DNA of 64,000 nt. Origin: Stenopsyche tienmushanensis. Taxonomy: Eukaryota > Arthropoda > Insecta > Trichoptera > Stenopsychidae. The notes under the pieces are model-generated. The model was not told the origin of the DNA. It worked only from the letters and a program-made list of their open reading frames with translations, and searched no databases. How positions within the stretch are numbered: position 1 is the first letter of the stretch; each line of letters begins with the position of its first letter. The position numbers and the translations under genes are program-made. Of the stretch, positions 33,001-44,631 are shown piece by piece. The DNA is taken from positions 496,001 through 560,000 of the forward strand of contig WACJ01000132.1 in assembly GCA_008973525.1 (NCBI GenBank), written 5' to 3'.

Positions 33001-33400
33001 TTGCGTGTTGAATGAGTCTTTGTTCAATTATCATTTCCTTCTAAAGGAGGAGCAAATGAATCGATTTTTTGTGCATTGTTTATGTAAAGAAATGACGTGG
33101 TCTTGTATTCACTATCAAGTGTTCATTTACAATTGAAGATTGTCTTACGCTGATTAGGAGCTGACAGAAAGTAATCGGCGTAAAGTGATTATGACATCAA
33201 CGACTTCATCGATTTTAAATTTGCTCGCTCCTCAACAGGTTAATAGCTTATCCGAATTAGTTGTATCTAAATTTTATGACGATTAAATGATTATTTAGAA
33301 TACGATTTTTTGTTGAATAGTAAGTATGAATATTTACGAGTTTCTATAAAAATATATATATATTGAGAATGTTTAGACGTGTAGGGGTACCTTTATGGCA
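33001..33400. other. AT-rich spacer
   Basis: No gene or repeat recognised. Confidence 0.35.
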
Positions 33401-33640
33401 CTACTTTGCCACCGATGCACGAATGTATGATGAGACGCAAGACTTCCAATATTTCCAGTCCGATAGGGTTATTGTTGCATTATTATTACTTAGTTCATTA
33501 AAAGCAACTTCCATTGGTGTCAGAACATCAAGTAATTTTCTTACAACTATAAATTCACTTTCAGAAACAATAACCATATTCATATCCGCCAATGTTTTAT
33601 TAACAGGATCAAACACCACCCCTGAGTAATGTTTTCGGCC
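33401..33640 (-). pseudogene. Possible hAT transposase fragment
   Basis: A 72-codon open frame reads SESEFIVVRKLLDVLTPMEV then AFNELSNNNATITLSDWKYW. An L..L..(V)L.P...A...LS....T(I/L)SL pattern occurs in the insertion domain of hAT/ZBED transposases. No DDE residues or dimerisation domain flank it. The family call is tentative. Confidence 0.4.
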
Positions 33641-33748
33641 AGGTAGTGAACACCTCAGTATTCGTATGATCTTTCGTCGATTTTGTAAATTATTCTATTA
33701 AAAAGTTATAAAAATACTATTCGATTCTCTGTATTATATATTCTCATT

Positions 33749-33885
33749 AAATGCAGGCTGCAGCAGGGAAACTTCCTTATTTGAAATACGCATTCTGAAG
33801 CTAAAATTATTTTGAGTAGAATATAATAGCATTTATTTAAAAGAACAAAATTTGAAGTTTTTTTTCACACAGATTTAATAACGGT
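33749..33885 (+). repeat. Partial copy of a TGCGGCAGGG-ended element
   Basis: GCAGCAGGGAAACTTCCTTA then TTTGAAATACGCATTCTGAA matches the right terminus of the 54452-54706 MITE; the tail CATTTATTTAAAAGA...TTTGAAGTTTTTTT matches 8617-8650. Confidence 0.5.
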
Positions 33886-35482
33886 ATTTAAAACGGTATA
33901 AATAAAAAACATGCATTTACAACAGTGATTGCATTCATATTACATGATTCGTGACACAGATTTTAAACACCAATTTCTGCGATAAAACTTTAGAAAACTT
34001 TGAGGAATGATGAATGTGCATGTGAAAGTAGATTATTTGATAATAAAATGTCTTAAAACTAGAGCTTTTTAAGATAGCCTGACATTTATATAGAAAATTA
34101 TGTGTGTATACGTTTTGATCATTAGTCACTAATTTATTTTTTATAACATTTTAAGTAAACATAAAATAAATATGTTTAAATTAAAATAACGTTGTTAATA
34201 AAAACCTTTGATCTTTGATATTTCATGTGCCCTTTTTTGGCATGATTTATTACAAATGAATTTATTATTTTAATATAGGAATATAAAAATTCCAATTTAT
34301 TGCTGAGTTTTGCTTTGTGTTGAAATACAAATGCCATATATAGCGATATAAATTTTACTTCTAATTGCCATATTCAAATATTTTTCTTAAAATGATTTGA
34401 GAGATATTCCATTATACGAGCGAAATGGCTGAAAAGAATATGCCATGTTTTGCGTCGACTTAAATCGGCACAAAGTTGCATCGTTTGTAGGGGATGTAAT
34501 CTCTGTTTGCGCTCATGGAATCCAAAGTTTCTCAGCAAGTTGCCCTTTATGGCGAATAGCGTTTCGATTTTCCGTCATTGCGACTTTGTCTGTTTTATGG
34601 GAACTTAAATCCGACACGGAATAGTGCTTGGAGTATTTCGGTTGATTCGGGGAAACTTTAAGGTTTAAATTCTATCGCCACAATACACCAGCAACGACGA
34701 CGCCATGAAATAATCACATAAATTAGAGACGACCGAATTAATAAATTTATACAAACGGCGCAAAAGTCGAAAAGTTCAAGAAATCACGATAAAAGTAAAT
34801 CAAAGACTGGAAAACCGTAATAAATAATAATGCAACATTTCAGCGTATTAAATGGGCAAAACTTATCCGACAGCCTTATAAATTAAAAGCGTTTACTATG
34901 GTAAATGATACGAATTCACGCACTTCAATGGGCGTTTATTTATATCTTAAATTTATCGATCACTTGCATTGGGGTAGCGTGTTTTATTATGACATAGTTT
35001 TTATTTCGTTCACATTTGGGTCACACGATACGTTAGAAAGAATTAAGGGAGCATTTTTAGCCCGGAATGGAATCGATAAGGGAGTTTAATTATGACTGCG
35101 ACTATTGGCTTGTATTTTGACGGGGGTTGTTATTTTTGAACGTTTCAGTTCGGGTATATCACACGTTCGAGGCAGTTTAAATCCGGATGTGTTGCTGTGG
35201 TTTTCCGGTTTATAATGCACACGTTTGAGCTTATCGCCTGGTTTTGTAATGTCGTAAAGCGAATAATGTAGAAGAAGGGCAGATTTGCAACATGCAACGG
35301 AAGCGGAAGTCAATTGTCAGTTTTTGCGAGGGCGGTAATAAAGTTTGCAGCTGAAAAATGCTTTCAGAATAACACATTCATTCATATGATTTTGGCTAAA
35401 GCTTGGTTAGTGTTCGAGCAAAAATTAAATTTTTGGATCTAATTGGAGATTATTTGAACTGATATTTTATGAAACAAACAAT
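33886..35482. other. Apparently single-copy DNA; one weak frame
   Basis: 34420-35340 is less AT-rich. A minus-strand frame (35086-35313) reads ITKPGDKLKRVHYKPENHSN then TSGFKLPRTCDIPELKR and ends in TAA. It has ordinary codon composition but no recognised domain and no acceptor in front. It may be chance or a terminal exon. Confidence 0.3.
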
Positions 35483-35755
35483 ATTTTACTATGCCTATGT
35501 TATTTCCGCAAGTATAAACAATAACTTGACAAAGTCTTAACGCAATCAGATGAACGGTATGGCAGCGCATTAAATACAGACAAACAAACATTAATTTTTA
35601 TATATTAGACTATGCTTATATTCCTTGCGCAATTCATAACAATAAGTGAACAAAGTTTTATTGCAATCTGATAAACGGTATGGCAACGCATTACATACGA
35701 ACAAACAGAAATTATTTTTTATATATTAGATTATGCGTGGATTACTATATTTTAA
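35483..35755 (+). repeat. Two tandem units of a ~120-bp repeat (copy 1)
   Basis: Units share ACTATGCCTATGTTATTTCC, GAACGGTATGGCAGCGCATT, ACAAACAAACATT and end TTTTTATATATTAGA. The same unit recurs at 43300-43555 and 61715-61980. Confidence 0.7.
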
Positions 35756-37804
35756 TCCAATAAGAATTTAATAAAAATATCACAAAAAGGTCACTGCGGT
35801 TTATTATCATTTTAATTGCGATGTTATCGTATGTAATTGATTTAAAAATTATTATAGAAATCTGGTATTGTATAATATATCAAATATATCTTTCAATATT
35901 ATTTCAAACATTCAGAATGTAATCAATTAATTAATAGATCCTAATAGAAAAGGGCAAATTTATACAAACTCTGGACATTGGCTCATTTCATAAATGTATT
36001 TATTAACATCGTATATATAAAATATTAATGTAGCTCAAGTATGAAACGTCATACTCTTTATCGCAATCAGCTTTGATATATTTAATGTTTTAAGAGCGTT
36101 CTCACGGAAATTAATGTGACAGATGACAGACGACAACTGATAGACAGAAGATAGACGTCGCCACTGTTATGCTCTTATAATATTATAATCATTCAGGGCT
36201 ACAAGTTAGTTTGAACTCAAAATTCTCATAAAAATTAAAAATATTATTATACATAGAAATATTTTTAAAATCACGATACTTTAGATTCCAACAATTTTAT
36301 TATATTGACTTAATCTCCATGGCAAAAGTCTTGGTTAATCTAAAATTAGGTCATTACAACTTCATTGGTCGAGAAACGCCTTCTCTATAGAGTTTTTAAA
36401 ATGTTGAGATGTTCTTTTAGTGCACAGTATTGAATGAAAGCTTAAATGTCAAATATTTGCAAGGAAGCTTTGCCATTCAAAACCATTTCCTCGCCTTTTT
36501 TATGTATTCATCATCATTGAAAAAACAGTTTTTTCAATGTATTATAAATCTGTTTTCATTATTCAAACGTTTCAAATCCAGATCTTAATTCAGCAGCTTC
36601 ATGTTTTCTTGATAGCATTTCAGACTTTTTTGTTTCAGCAATACTTAAGCTTGCAAATTCAAAATGTTTTTTTCGATTTTTCTTAAAATCTTTTGCTATT
36701 TGGGATATCTTAATTTACTTTTCTGCCAAAATCAAGCGATTCAACTTTTGGCATACTTCTTCAAATATTATGACTAATGCTTGTCTTTTATCTTAAAACT
36801 TTTCATATACATTCTTTTGTATCAGATTTGATATAAAACATCTGCGAATTCAAAAAAAATAAACAATGCAACTGTCACGAATATTTGAATAAATATAATA
36901 AATTAAGAACCTTGATTAACTTCTGAAGGATTTGCAGAGAGATTTAATATTGACAAATCAATCATTTTAAGGCATCTCCATAAGCTAGAAATGATGTCAA
37001 AGCTTTTGGTTTAGGTGCCACAAGATAACTTATCGGATAGGTTGACAGCGGATTTTTGCTTACTAGACCAAGATTGTATTGAGTGACAAAGAGTGGGTTG
37101 TATAAAATACTGTCGGAAGCAAGCGATATTGATCAACCCCCTGACAGGCTCCTCCTTTCATCCTCAAAGATAATTGATCAGAAAAAGGTAATGCTATATG
37201 TGTGCTGAGATATACAGGTATTGTGTATTATAAATGTTTAAAATCAATCGAAACAATAATCACTGATGAAAACTGAGAAAAATTGGATAAATTTGATGAA
37301 TAGGCGGTGAATATTCGTCACACAAAGAAAAAAGCTAAAAACGAAAAGTTTAGCAACATTTTCCTTACCTTTTAATCTAGTATCTAATTATTATCATTTT
37401 TTCCGTTTCATGCAAAATTTTCTTAATGGCGAAAATTGAATTTCCTGGAAAAATTGAAAGCATCCCTTGGTTTTCGTAATTTGATAGATGGAAAACACTC
37501 GGCCCTCTTATAGTACAGATATATGATTCCACGAAACATCGTGTAATATAAATTTATGTTATACGAAGTTCATGGAAAATTATGATATGCGATATGAAAA
37601 TTAACAGCAATTAATCGATTGTGGGTTTTCAACGTTGCTGGACTCTTTGAGTAAATTTTTAAAGTGTTTGGTCACTTAAACGCCAGAGACTCACCGGTGA
37701 GTCACCATATTTTTTCGTAGAAAAATGAATATTTTTAGATATCTTAAAAATATTCGAAGACTACTAAATCGAGACATTTACACGGAAATCTGAACGCTTG
37801 GAAA
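35756..37804. other. AT-rich DNA with a decayed frame
   Basis: At 36110-36160 the words CAGATGACAGACGACAACTG and ATAGACAGAAGATAGACG form a degenerate repeat. 36560-36790 (minus) is readable through one stop as a charged helical peptide (IAETKKSEMLSRKHEAAELR), unidentified. A TTAA terminus with palindrome GACTCACCGGTGAGTC lies at 37676-37704. Confidence 0.3.
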
Positions 37805-38155
37805 CAGTGGCGTAACTACTGATTGGCGAGCTTAGGCGATGCCTAGGGAAAGTAACTGTCTAATCTATGTATACATATATACAGTACATATATATGTTTT
37901 TCAAATTGTTATATTAACTTTTCCCTACCGGTGATGTATTTACTACACATCGACTCTAATAATGGGAATATCGTTATGAAATATAATAGATACGGGGCTC
38001 ATAATTTTTGTGTTCCTCTGTAATATAATTACACGCAAAAGTATTATAGTATATAAATATTCATCTGCAGCGAAGGAAAAAAATAATTTGTTGAGAAAAC
38101 AGAATTTTTACGAGTTTTAGTCCGGGTCTCAGCAGATAGGAATTTTACCAGTTTT
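37805..38155 (+). repeat. Dispersed repeat R1, copy 3 (longest)
   Basis: Starts CAGTGGCGTAACTACTGATT; includes AGCTTAGGCGATGCCTAGGG, TTAACTTTTCCCTACCGGTG (TTAA at 37914) and GTTTTAGTCCGGGTCTCAGC. The flanking 20 bases upstream also resemble those of copy 1, so the true left boundary may be earlier. Confidence 0.6.
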
Positions 38156-38423
38156 ATATTCAAAATTTATTTTTTTAAATAAAAGACTGAAAAAATAAGG
38201 TCTACGGTAACTATAGATAGCGACATCCTTAATTATTAAGAATCTTTTTTTTTTAATTTCAAATCACTAAAAGGGTTGATATCGTGTCAACTAGACACAC
38301 TCTTTTTCATTTTTTTATTTAATTTAAGAGAATAGGATGAGGATCGTACATTGTACGAAGTCGAAATATTAAACGAATCTATCACAATTAATAATTCAGG
38401 AAGCAGTTGCAGCGAAGTAATTA
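38156..38423. other. AT-rich spacer
   Basis: No gene or repeat recognised; ends at the TA target of the mariner that follows. Confidence 0.4.
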
Positions 38424-39060
38424 TTAGGGTGTCCCATAAGTTTCTTTCGTTTTTTAAATTAAGAAAAAAATAAACAATAATTTGTATTACATTAAAATTT
38501 ATTGAAAAATATATGATCCATTCTGTTCTATTACATTTTTCCATCTCTCCGGAAGCCTCATAATGCCTTCTTGCCAAAATTTCCCAGGTTTGTTGGCAAA
38601 ATATTGATCAAGGTACATTTTTATATCATTTTTTGAATTAAAATTTTTACCACGTAAAGAATTTTTCAATGAAATAAATAAATAATAATCTGAAGGGGCA
38701 ATGTCCGGAGAGTATGGAGGATGAGGTAAAACATCCCAGTCAAATGATAATAATTTATTTCTGAGCAAAGACACATGAGGCCTGGCGTTATCGTGATAAA
38801 AACAACGCCTCGTCTGTTCACAAATTCTGGCTATTTTCTGGCAATTGCATCCTTTAGATTGTCTAGTTGGAAACAATATTTTGTTAAATTGATTGTTTCA
38901 CCTTGCTGAAGTAGCTCATAATAAACTACCCCCTTCCAGTTCCACCAAATGCATAGCAAAACTTTTTTTGGATATAGGTCAGGTTTAGCTACAGTTAAAG
39001 CTTCTGTACCCTTGGTCCAAGACCGTTATCGTTGGATATTCTCATAGAGTATCCAACTTT
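38424..39060 (-). mobile_element. Mariner (family B), 5'-truncated copy
   Basis: Terminal repeat TTAGGGTGTCCCATAAGTTT then CTTTCGTTTTT next to TA at 38422, identical in type to the right end at 16019. The other terminus is missing: similarity stops at 39060, inside the first catalytic motif. Confidence 0.75.
38499..39060 (-). pseudogene. Mariner transposase (family B), catalytic C-terminal two thirds
   Basis: Begins in the first catalytic motif (WILYENIQR, Arg codon mutated to stop), then SWTKGTEALTVAKPD, a VLLCIWWNWKGVVYYELL block, FYHDNARPHVSLLRNKLLSF and YSPDIAPSDYYLF, ending IMRLPERWKNV and stop. The second and third Asp are present but 33 residues apart, one fewer than the DD34D rule, apparently a codon lost after VSLL. 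The first Asp lies beyond the truncation. It complements the copy at 15557-15957, which has the N-terminal part. It also has a frameshift near 38880. Inactive. Confidence 0.8.
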
Positions 39061-40744
39061 GTATAACACTTTGCGTTGTACGAGGCCCGAGTGTGTATGT
39101 TATTAAGCATAATAACACCCGATATAAACTAGTTTCAACTAGTATAAACGCGTTCTAACTAAATACGAGTTTTGATTGTAACAAATACACAAATTTACGT
39201 CACAATTCATTCGGATGGATAACTTATTGAACGCTCCTCGTATGTTCAAATTTTTGCATAAATTCCACTCACTCCATAATTTCTTGAACCGACTTTAACA
39301 TTATCTTAAAAATAATTTCGAATAAAAACATTTCAACTCGCGTCTATGCGAAGTAATTTATCCAAGTTAAAATAGCCGCTTTACAAATAGCGCTCGTAAA
39401 ATTTTGATGAAATTTCCATTCGAATGGAATTGTTTTATAAATTTATTTGGCAACTTTAAAATTTATAGTTACACAGTCTCCTGGTTAGTCGAAGTCGGGC
39501 GGCGGGGAGTCCCCGGGCAACATGTTTGGCGCTGTTATCTTTTTAATTTATTTTTATTACCGACGCTGTTTCGCGAATATGGTCGATACCGTCGCCATTA
39601 AAATTAATTGCACTTCGGTCTATTTTTAATTTATTTTTCGAAATAAAAAAGGACGACCGATCAAATAAGAACTCGGCTCGGGTCGACTTATGTGGTCGTC
39701 AATGTTTCGAAGTGGCGAAACTTTGACATACCCGATGTGAGCAGTTTGAAACTTAAAGCGCTTTAATTAAGCAAGTTTGAATGCTCTTTCATTAGAAAGC
39801 GATCAATCAGAATAAAACAATATTTTTCGTATTTACTTTATAAATATTGAAATTATGACAATTTTATACGAAGTTGATCTAATCGATATTCAATATCGAT
39901 TACAATGCATTTAAAAAATATATATTGATTCAACGTGGGGATGTACTTAGTTAGAAGCCGATACAATTATCAATCTCCGAATTTATTCCACTAGAGTAAA
40001 TTGATTTTTCCAGTTCAAAACACCAATTACGGCTTTATGTTTTCAAAATATCTCATTAAAGGATTGAAATCCCTCTGGAAATTTTACATCAATTGTTACA
40101 ATTACACTTCTGAATCAACCCCGATGTTTTGAATTAATTTTATTATAGGTACAAGAAAAGACCCGATTTGTCGATTGATATATTTTAAATTATGGAAACA
40201 CAAACATTGACTCTGTCCGTTTTTATAATATTTACTAGGTTGTTTAATCCCTTTTTTCTTCGTTATCGTTTTGTTCAGGTATGGTATTCGATCGCGAGGC
40301 GCTCATTCGTCATATCAGCGGTCCGAAAAGCGGACCGATTGAGCATACAAATCTTATGGCCACTCCATCCTCTTTTAGGACTTTTTGCGGCATTTTTTAT
40401 GTTCTGTACGATCACGGAAGCAATATTGCGTCTAGACCTTTTTAAAATTTTATTATTTTTCAATGGTCGAAATATTATCACAAACCACAAAATATGATGT
40501 AAAAGGCATAGCCTATATGTTTTATTATGGTATGTAAAGAGGGGAATTCTAGTCTAGAGGCACAAATTTTGGATGTCTTTTCAATTTTAATAAAAAATAT
40601 TTTTACCATATTTTTATTACCAAGTATTTATTGACATTTTCAGAGTATACAAAAAAGATTTAGACTGGTAAAGTGAATCACAATATCAACCCTTTTAGTC
40701 ATCTGAATCAAACAATTTTTTTTTATTAGTAAAGATGCCGTTGT
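39061..40744. other. AT-rich DNA, no gene recognised
   Basis: A hairpin TGTTATTA-AGCA-TAATAACA lies at about 39099-39118, followed by ACTAGTTTCAACTAGT. A plus-strand frame at 40192-40497 (101 codons) starts at ATG but is hydrophobic and shows no domain; a 71-codon minus frame overlaps it. GGTCCGAAAAGCGGACC at about 40320-40336 is a 7-bp hairpin. Confidence 0.3.
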
Positions 40745-41105
40745 ACTCTTTTTTGAATTTTTTTTCTTCAAAATGGCGGTTATTTAATAAAAAAGACATT
40801 TTTTGTCCTAATTTAAAAAAAATGACATAAATCTGGTAACAACGATAGAAGGTTATATTAAAAAAAGTTTCCATTAAATTTTATATAAATCAATTGATTA
40901 GAACTTGAGATATTATGTCAACCGTGTTGAAAAAGGTAGGTTCGAGAAAAATGCTGTCAAAGATTTCATTCTGGCAGGACTGAATTATTTGCCGCGTCAT
41001 TAAAATAGCTATAACTTCGTAAATAATTAGAATTATAAAACGTAAAAGTATAAAAATATGAAAAAATAACCAAAATGAATATTTTCAAAATTTCAAACTA
41101 GCCCT
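40745..41105 (+). repeat. Tigger-like MITE interior, copy 5, ends lost
   Basis: AAAATGGCGGTTATTTAA, CATAAATCTGGTAACAACGA, TTATGTCAACCGTGTTGAAA and AAAATAGCTATAACTTCGTA in the same order as in copy 1. No terminal repeats. It directly abuts repeat R3 (41106). Confidence 0.6.
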
Positions 41106-41425
41106 TTTAGTAGTGAGCTAATTAAAATGATCAAAATCTTAGATGCTTTATTTGCTTGTCCGCCAGTTATCATCATACAAATCCACTTATCTGCTATGAC
41201 CATCGCAGCGTGTATGAAGCTTGTACATAAATAAATAAATACTCTCGATAGAACACAATATTCGATCATTTCTTCAAGTCAAACATAAACAATACACATG
41301 AAATCGATTCATTATATCATTTACACATCATTATAAGTCGATAAATTTGGGTTAACGATCTATACAATCGTACGATGTACGCAACGTACTCTCTCCGTCT
41401 CTGTCTCCCATTCACAATCTTCGAC
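41106..41425 (-). repeat. Repeat R3, inverted copy with an empty TTAA-element site
   Basis: Read on the minus strand it gives the continuous order CATCGTACGATTGTATAGAT ... GAGTATTTATTTATTTATGT, ACAAGCTTCATACACGCTGC, AGATAAGTGGATTTGTATGA, TTAGCTCACTACT. In the 46650-47735 copy the same order is interrupted by the element at 47060-47460. Confidence 0.65.
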
Positions 41426-42737
41426 CTGTAATTCCAAACTTGAGACTGGATGTTATTACATTCGAGAAGAATTTAATTTCTATTTAATTATGTTATGAGC
41501 ACTTTTGAGCTTAGAGTTGAATTCATACATAAACCTACTAAAATAATTATAATCATTGATGGAAAATATGCGTGAGATTTGTGAAAATTTTAACTTCTTA
41601 GCTACTAAGAAATGCCACTTGGAGTTTCACTTTTCGTGATGTTTAAGCCAATTTGTCCTATCGCGCTTTTATTGCGTTTGTATTGATTTAAAACACTAAA
41701 GGCATAGTTATGCATATTGCAAATATTCTCAATAGTATGTTGAATATTATTAATATTAATTATATCATTTGTCTTAAATGATTATTCCAAATCTCTTGAA
41801 TACAGCTTAATCCACGGCAGACGCAGATTATCAAATCCTACAAGCAATCAAATCAATTTCGCTATGTGTAATTAAGATTGATATAATTTAGGAGCAAATT
41901 AGAAGATAAACCATCTCGATATGAATTGCGATGCGTTATGGACCATCGCTATTCGTCTGCAGCGCTCGTCGATACGAATGTTCATAAATCACGTTTTTAT
42001 AATATAATAAGCACAATCATCTAGTCTGGGATCTTTATTCGTTTTTACGAGGTTGTTATATTTCCGAGATGATATCTGAGGTCGTCGTCGGGTCCCGTCA
42101 AGATTATGAGGGCCATAAAAGACACCTCGTAGCTGAATATTCATACACTATCTACCCGGCTAGAGTGGCAACGAAACTCTGATAAAGTTATCGTGACATT
42201 TGTGCGTGCGTGTGCCTGCAACATTATAGCAACCAGATCGATACTTTTGCTGCCCTTTGATCGTTAGTGACGGGCAAACATCGAACTAATTCACTTGATG
42301 TTGAATACCTGAGGCTTCAACTGGCTTTGATGGCTCATAAAGAGGATATGGTAGCGTTTTGCACCTTCTGAAATTACCCAAAAAGGGGCAGCGAGCTGTC
42401 AATGAGCCGACGAAGAAGCGCCGCAGACTCGTTCGGGGGTGGGTGGAATCTGGGGGTGGCGATCAAATTTCAAAGAATCGATGAGTCTCTCTGTTATTGC
42501 AAAGTCAATGGGTATTATTTACTAATTAGGCAATTTAAGAAATATTTACGGAATTGATCCCTTCAGGCAGTATACAAAGCTTATCCACAATTACACAAAT
42601 AACAACCTTTTAGAATAAATACGTATATATCTTAACATAAACACGACATTCTTACGACACGTTTTATCAAGATAAATCAATAAAGTCATGTAGACATGGA
42701 AATTCTTTACGATTTCGCAATGTAATTAACTTAATAA
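41426..42737. other. Apparently single-copy DNA, no gene recognised
   Basis: 41930-42500 is less AT-rich, with CGTCGTCGGGTCCCGTCAAG near 42083 and a G-rich GGGGGTGGGTGGAATCTGGG near 42436. No frame or splice pair is convincing; a conserved regulatory element is possible. Confidence 0.35.
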
Positions 42738-43091
42738 TTAACACATTCCCGTCGGGATACGTTTATGCGCATTTTTCAGATATTATCAATAGAAGCTGGA
42801 GACGCACTTGTGCGTCTTTAGTCACGTGATACATTGCCTAAAAGGGTCTAATATCGTAATATTTATATTTCTGCTAATAGATGCCTCCACACATATAGCC
42901 CATATGAGTGATAATTGTATTTAGATAGATTTTGGCAAACCTGAATGATAATTAACCTCATATATGTCCATTTACATATATGTATGTAGAATAATTGGTT
43001 TGCCTGTTTTATTGACGTATGTTGTTTGGTGTCCTTGAAGGCTAAAATTTAGTTATTGAGGGATATAATATCTTGGGCACATTTGTGTTAA
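42738..43091. mobile_element. Candidate TTAA-flanked MITE
   Basis: TTAACACATTCCCGTCGGGA at the left; the right end complement reads TTAACACAAATGTGCCC. Only about 8 bases match, but the left end has the CCCGTCGGGATACG start and a subterminal palindrome (GACGCACTTGTGCGTC at about 42812) like other TTAA elements here. The boundary at the right is uncertain. Confidence 0.4.
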
Positions 43092-43111
43092 TGTCAAATT
43101 GTTACATATTT

Positions 43112-43555
43112 ATATACTACTAGCTGGTATCCGGCGCGTTGCTGCCACAGAAGCAATAATTCTAAAAATATCGTAATCTTGTTTAATTAGGAACGATAGA
43201 AATAATGAAATTTATTTTATTTTGTTGGTTTTATTATAAATATGAACAAACATACAAACATTGATTTTTATATATAAGATCTACTGTAAGTTAATTTTAC
43301 TATATTTATATTATTTGAGAAAGTGCAAACAATAAGTTGGCAAAGTTTTGTCGCAATCTAATGAACGGTATGGTAGCGCATTAAATACGGACAAACAAAC
43401 ATGATTTTTATATATAAGACTATGCCTGTGTTACTCGCAGTTTTTTTTAATAATAAGTGGACGAAGTTTTATTGCAATCCAATGAACGGTATGCCAGCGC
43501 ATTTCGAACGAACAAAGACCAATTCATTTTTATATATTAGATAGAAGATGATAAC
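43112..43555 (+). repeat. ~120-bp tandem repeat (copy 2) with its 5' leader
   Basis: Begins TACTAGCTGGTATCCGGCGC then GTTGCTGCC, a leader found in front of related arthropod repeats, then an AACAAACATACAAACATTGA block and two full units carrying ATGAACGGTATGGTAGCGCA / ATGAACGGTATGCCAGCGCA. Ends TTTTTATATATTAGA. Confidence 0.65.
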
Positions 43556-44246
43556 ACTTTACAGTCCGGGGTGTTCCGCACTAAATTTCGCTTGGAGTTT
43601 GGGCAGGTTTCGTACAGAATACATAAAATGCTACCTCTTTAGTAAAATGGTATAATTTTTGCAAATCAAACGCAGCTGGAGTAGCCCAGCTAACATGAGT
43701 TGGGTGCGCAGGTCACCTTAAAGGGGTGTGTGGAACAGTCGATTACATTAGTTGGTGAAGACTGTGTCAAAGGCTCACCACTATCCTCAATAGCCTAGGC
43801 ATACAGGGAAGAATGGTTTTAGGCTGTTTGAACGGCGGCTGATACGAGTACTATGGAGAAGAGATAGCTCCTGCAGTCCCTCATCTGCTGCACCCCACTT
43901 CAAGCTGAAGTTGGACTCGTGGTGGCAGTGAACCTGCGGTAGTATTCCTTTGAATTTAGCTTTAACCTTTGTCCTTCCTCCTCCACCGCACCCTCGGGTG
44001 CAATAGTCTGAAGCTGTTTTTCCTATGAAAACCTCGCCTCCTCTGGAGGGCACAGAGGAAAAGGGTTGGGCGCTTGGATGCTCTGTGCGTAGCGTTTCTA
44101 GTAGGACCAAAATATCAATGGAGAACATTCTCTGTGTGGCTAGTCCGGGGTAACCCGGAACTCCCGGACTATGCAGCAGCGCAGGAAATTGAATCGCACA
44201 TTAATGATCCCCCAATCCAGTTAGTCGCTGTCTGTTGTCTGTTATC
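43556..44246. other. G+C-richer block of unknown origin
   Basis: Clearly less AT-rich than its surroundings. Frames on both strands (for example 43787-44128, minus) show no known domain. A hairpin AGTCCGGG...CCCGGACT lies at 44143-44171. Ends CTGTCTGTTGTCTGTTATCT just before the LTR-like repeat. Probably a piece of a mobile element. Confidence 0.35.
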
Positions 44247-44631
44247 TGTTACGTAAAGAGCGGGGGCGCTCTCGGGGGCAGAGTCCCCAGACGGCTCCTC
44301 GCTCCCACGCACAGTCTGTTCTTATATCGGATTATATATCGCCGGACAGATGGGTGTGGACGGGCATCGAACGAAAATATTGTCTTCTCTGTGTAACTTT
44401 TTATTCAGTTTAAGGGAGAGAGGAATTTGGCTGCGGAAAGGACGTCCTCCCGCAGCCAAGGCCAACCGACGACTCCTCCCGACTCCTACCTCGTGCGATT
44501 ACAAGTGCAATGTCCCCGCAGTGCCACAGAAGATGACGCTGTTAAAATAGCACATTGCACCTGAAGAGAGACAGAAGATATCGCTGCTAAAATGGAGAAT
44601 TAAATCTGTTCAGATTAACAGCGTTATTGTA
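44247..44631 (+). repeat. LTR-like GC-rich repeat, copy 3 (longest)
   Basis: TGTTACGTAAAGAGCGGGGG at the start. GGACGTCCTCCCGCAGCCAA in the middle forms a stem with GGCTGCGGAAAGGACG. The 3' block CACATTGCACCTGAAGAGAG ends ATTAACAGCGTTATTGTA. The AGCGTTA end opposite a TGTTACG start supports an LTR with TGTWACG...CGTTACA ends. No direct target duplication could be confirmed. Confidence 0.5.

Noticed and set aside
35483..35755. CRISPR-like array of repeats
   Set aside because: Two adjacent ~120-bp units with no short unique spacers in a eukaryotic sequence; it is a dispersed tandem repeat.
40192..40497. 101-codon ATG frame
   Set aside because: Hydrophobic, overlaps a 71-codon minus frame, no domain and no splice sites.
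43787..44128. 113-codon minus-strand frame
   Set aside because: Open because the block is G+C-rich; no domain and no start context. Reported only as part of an orphan block.
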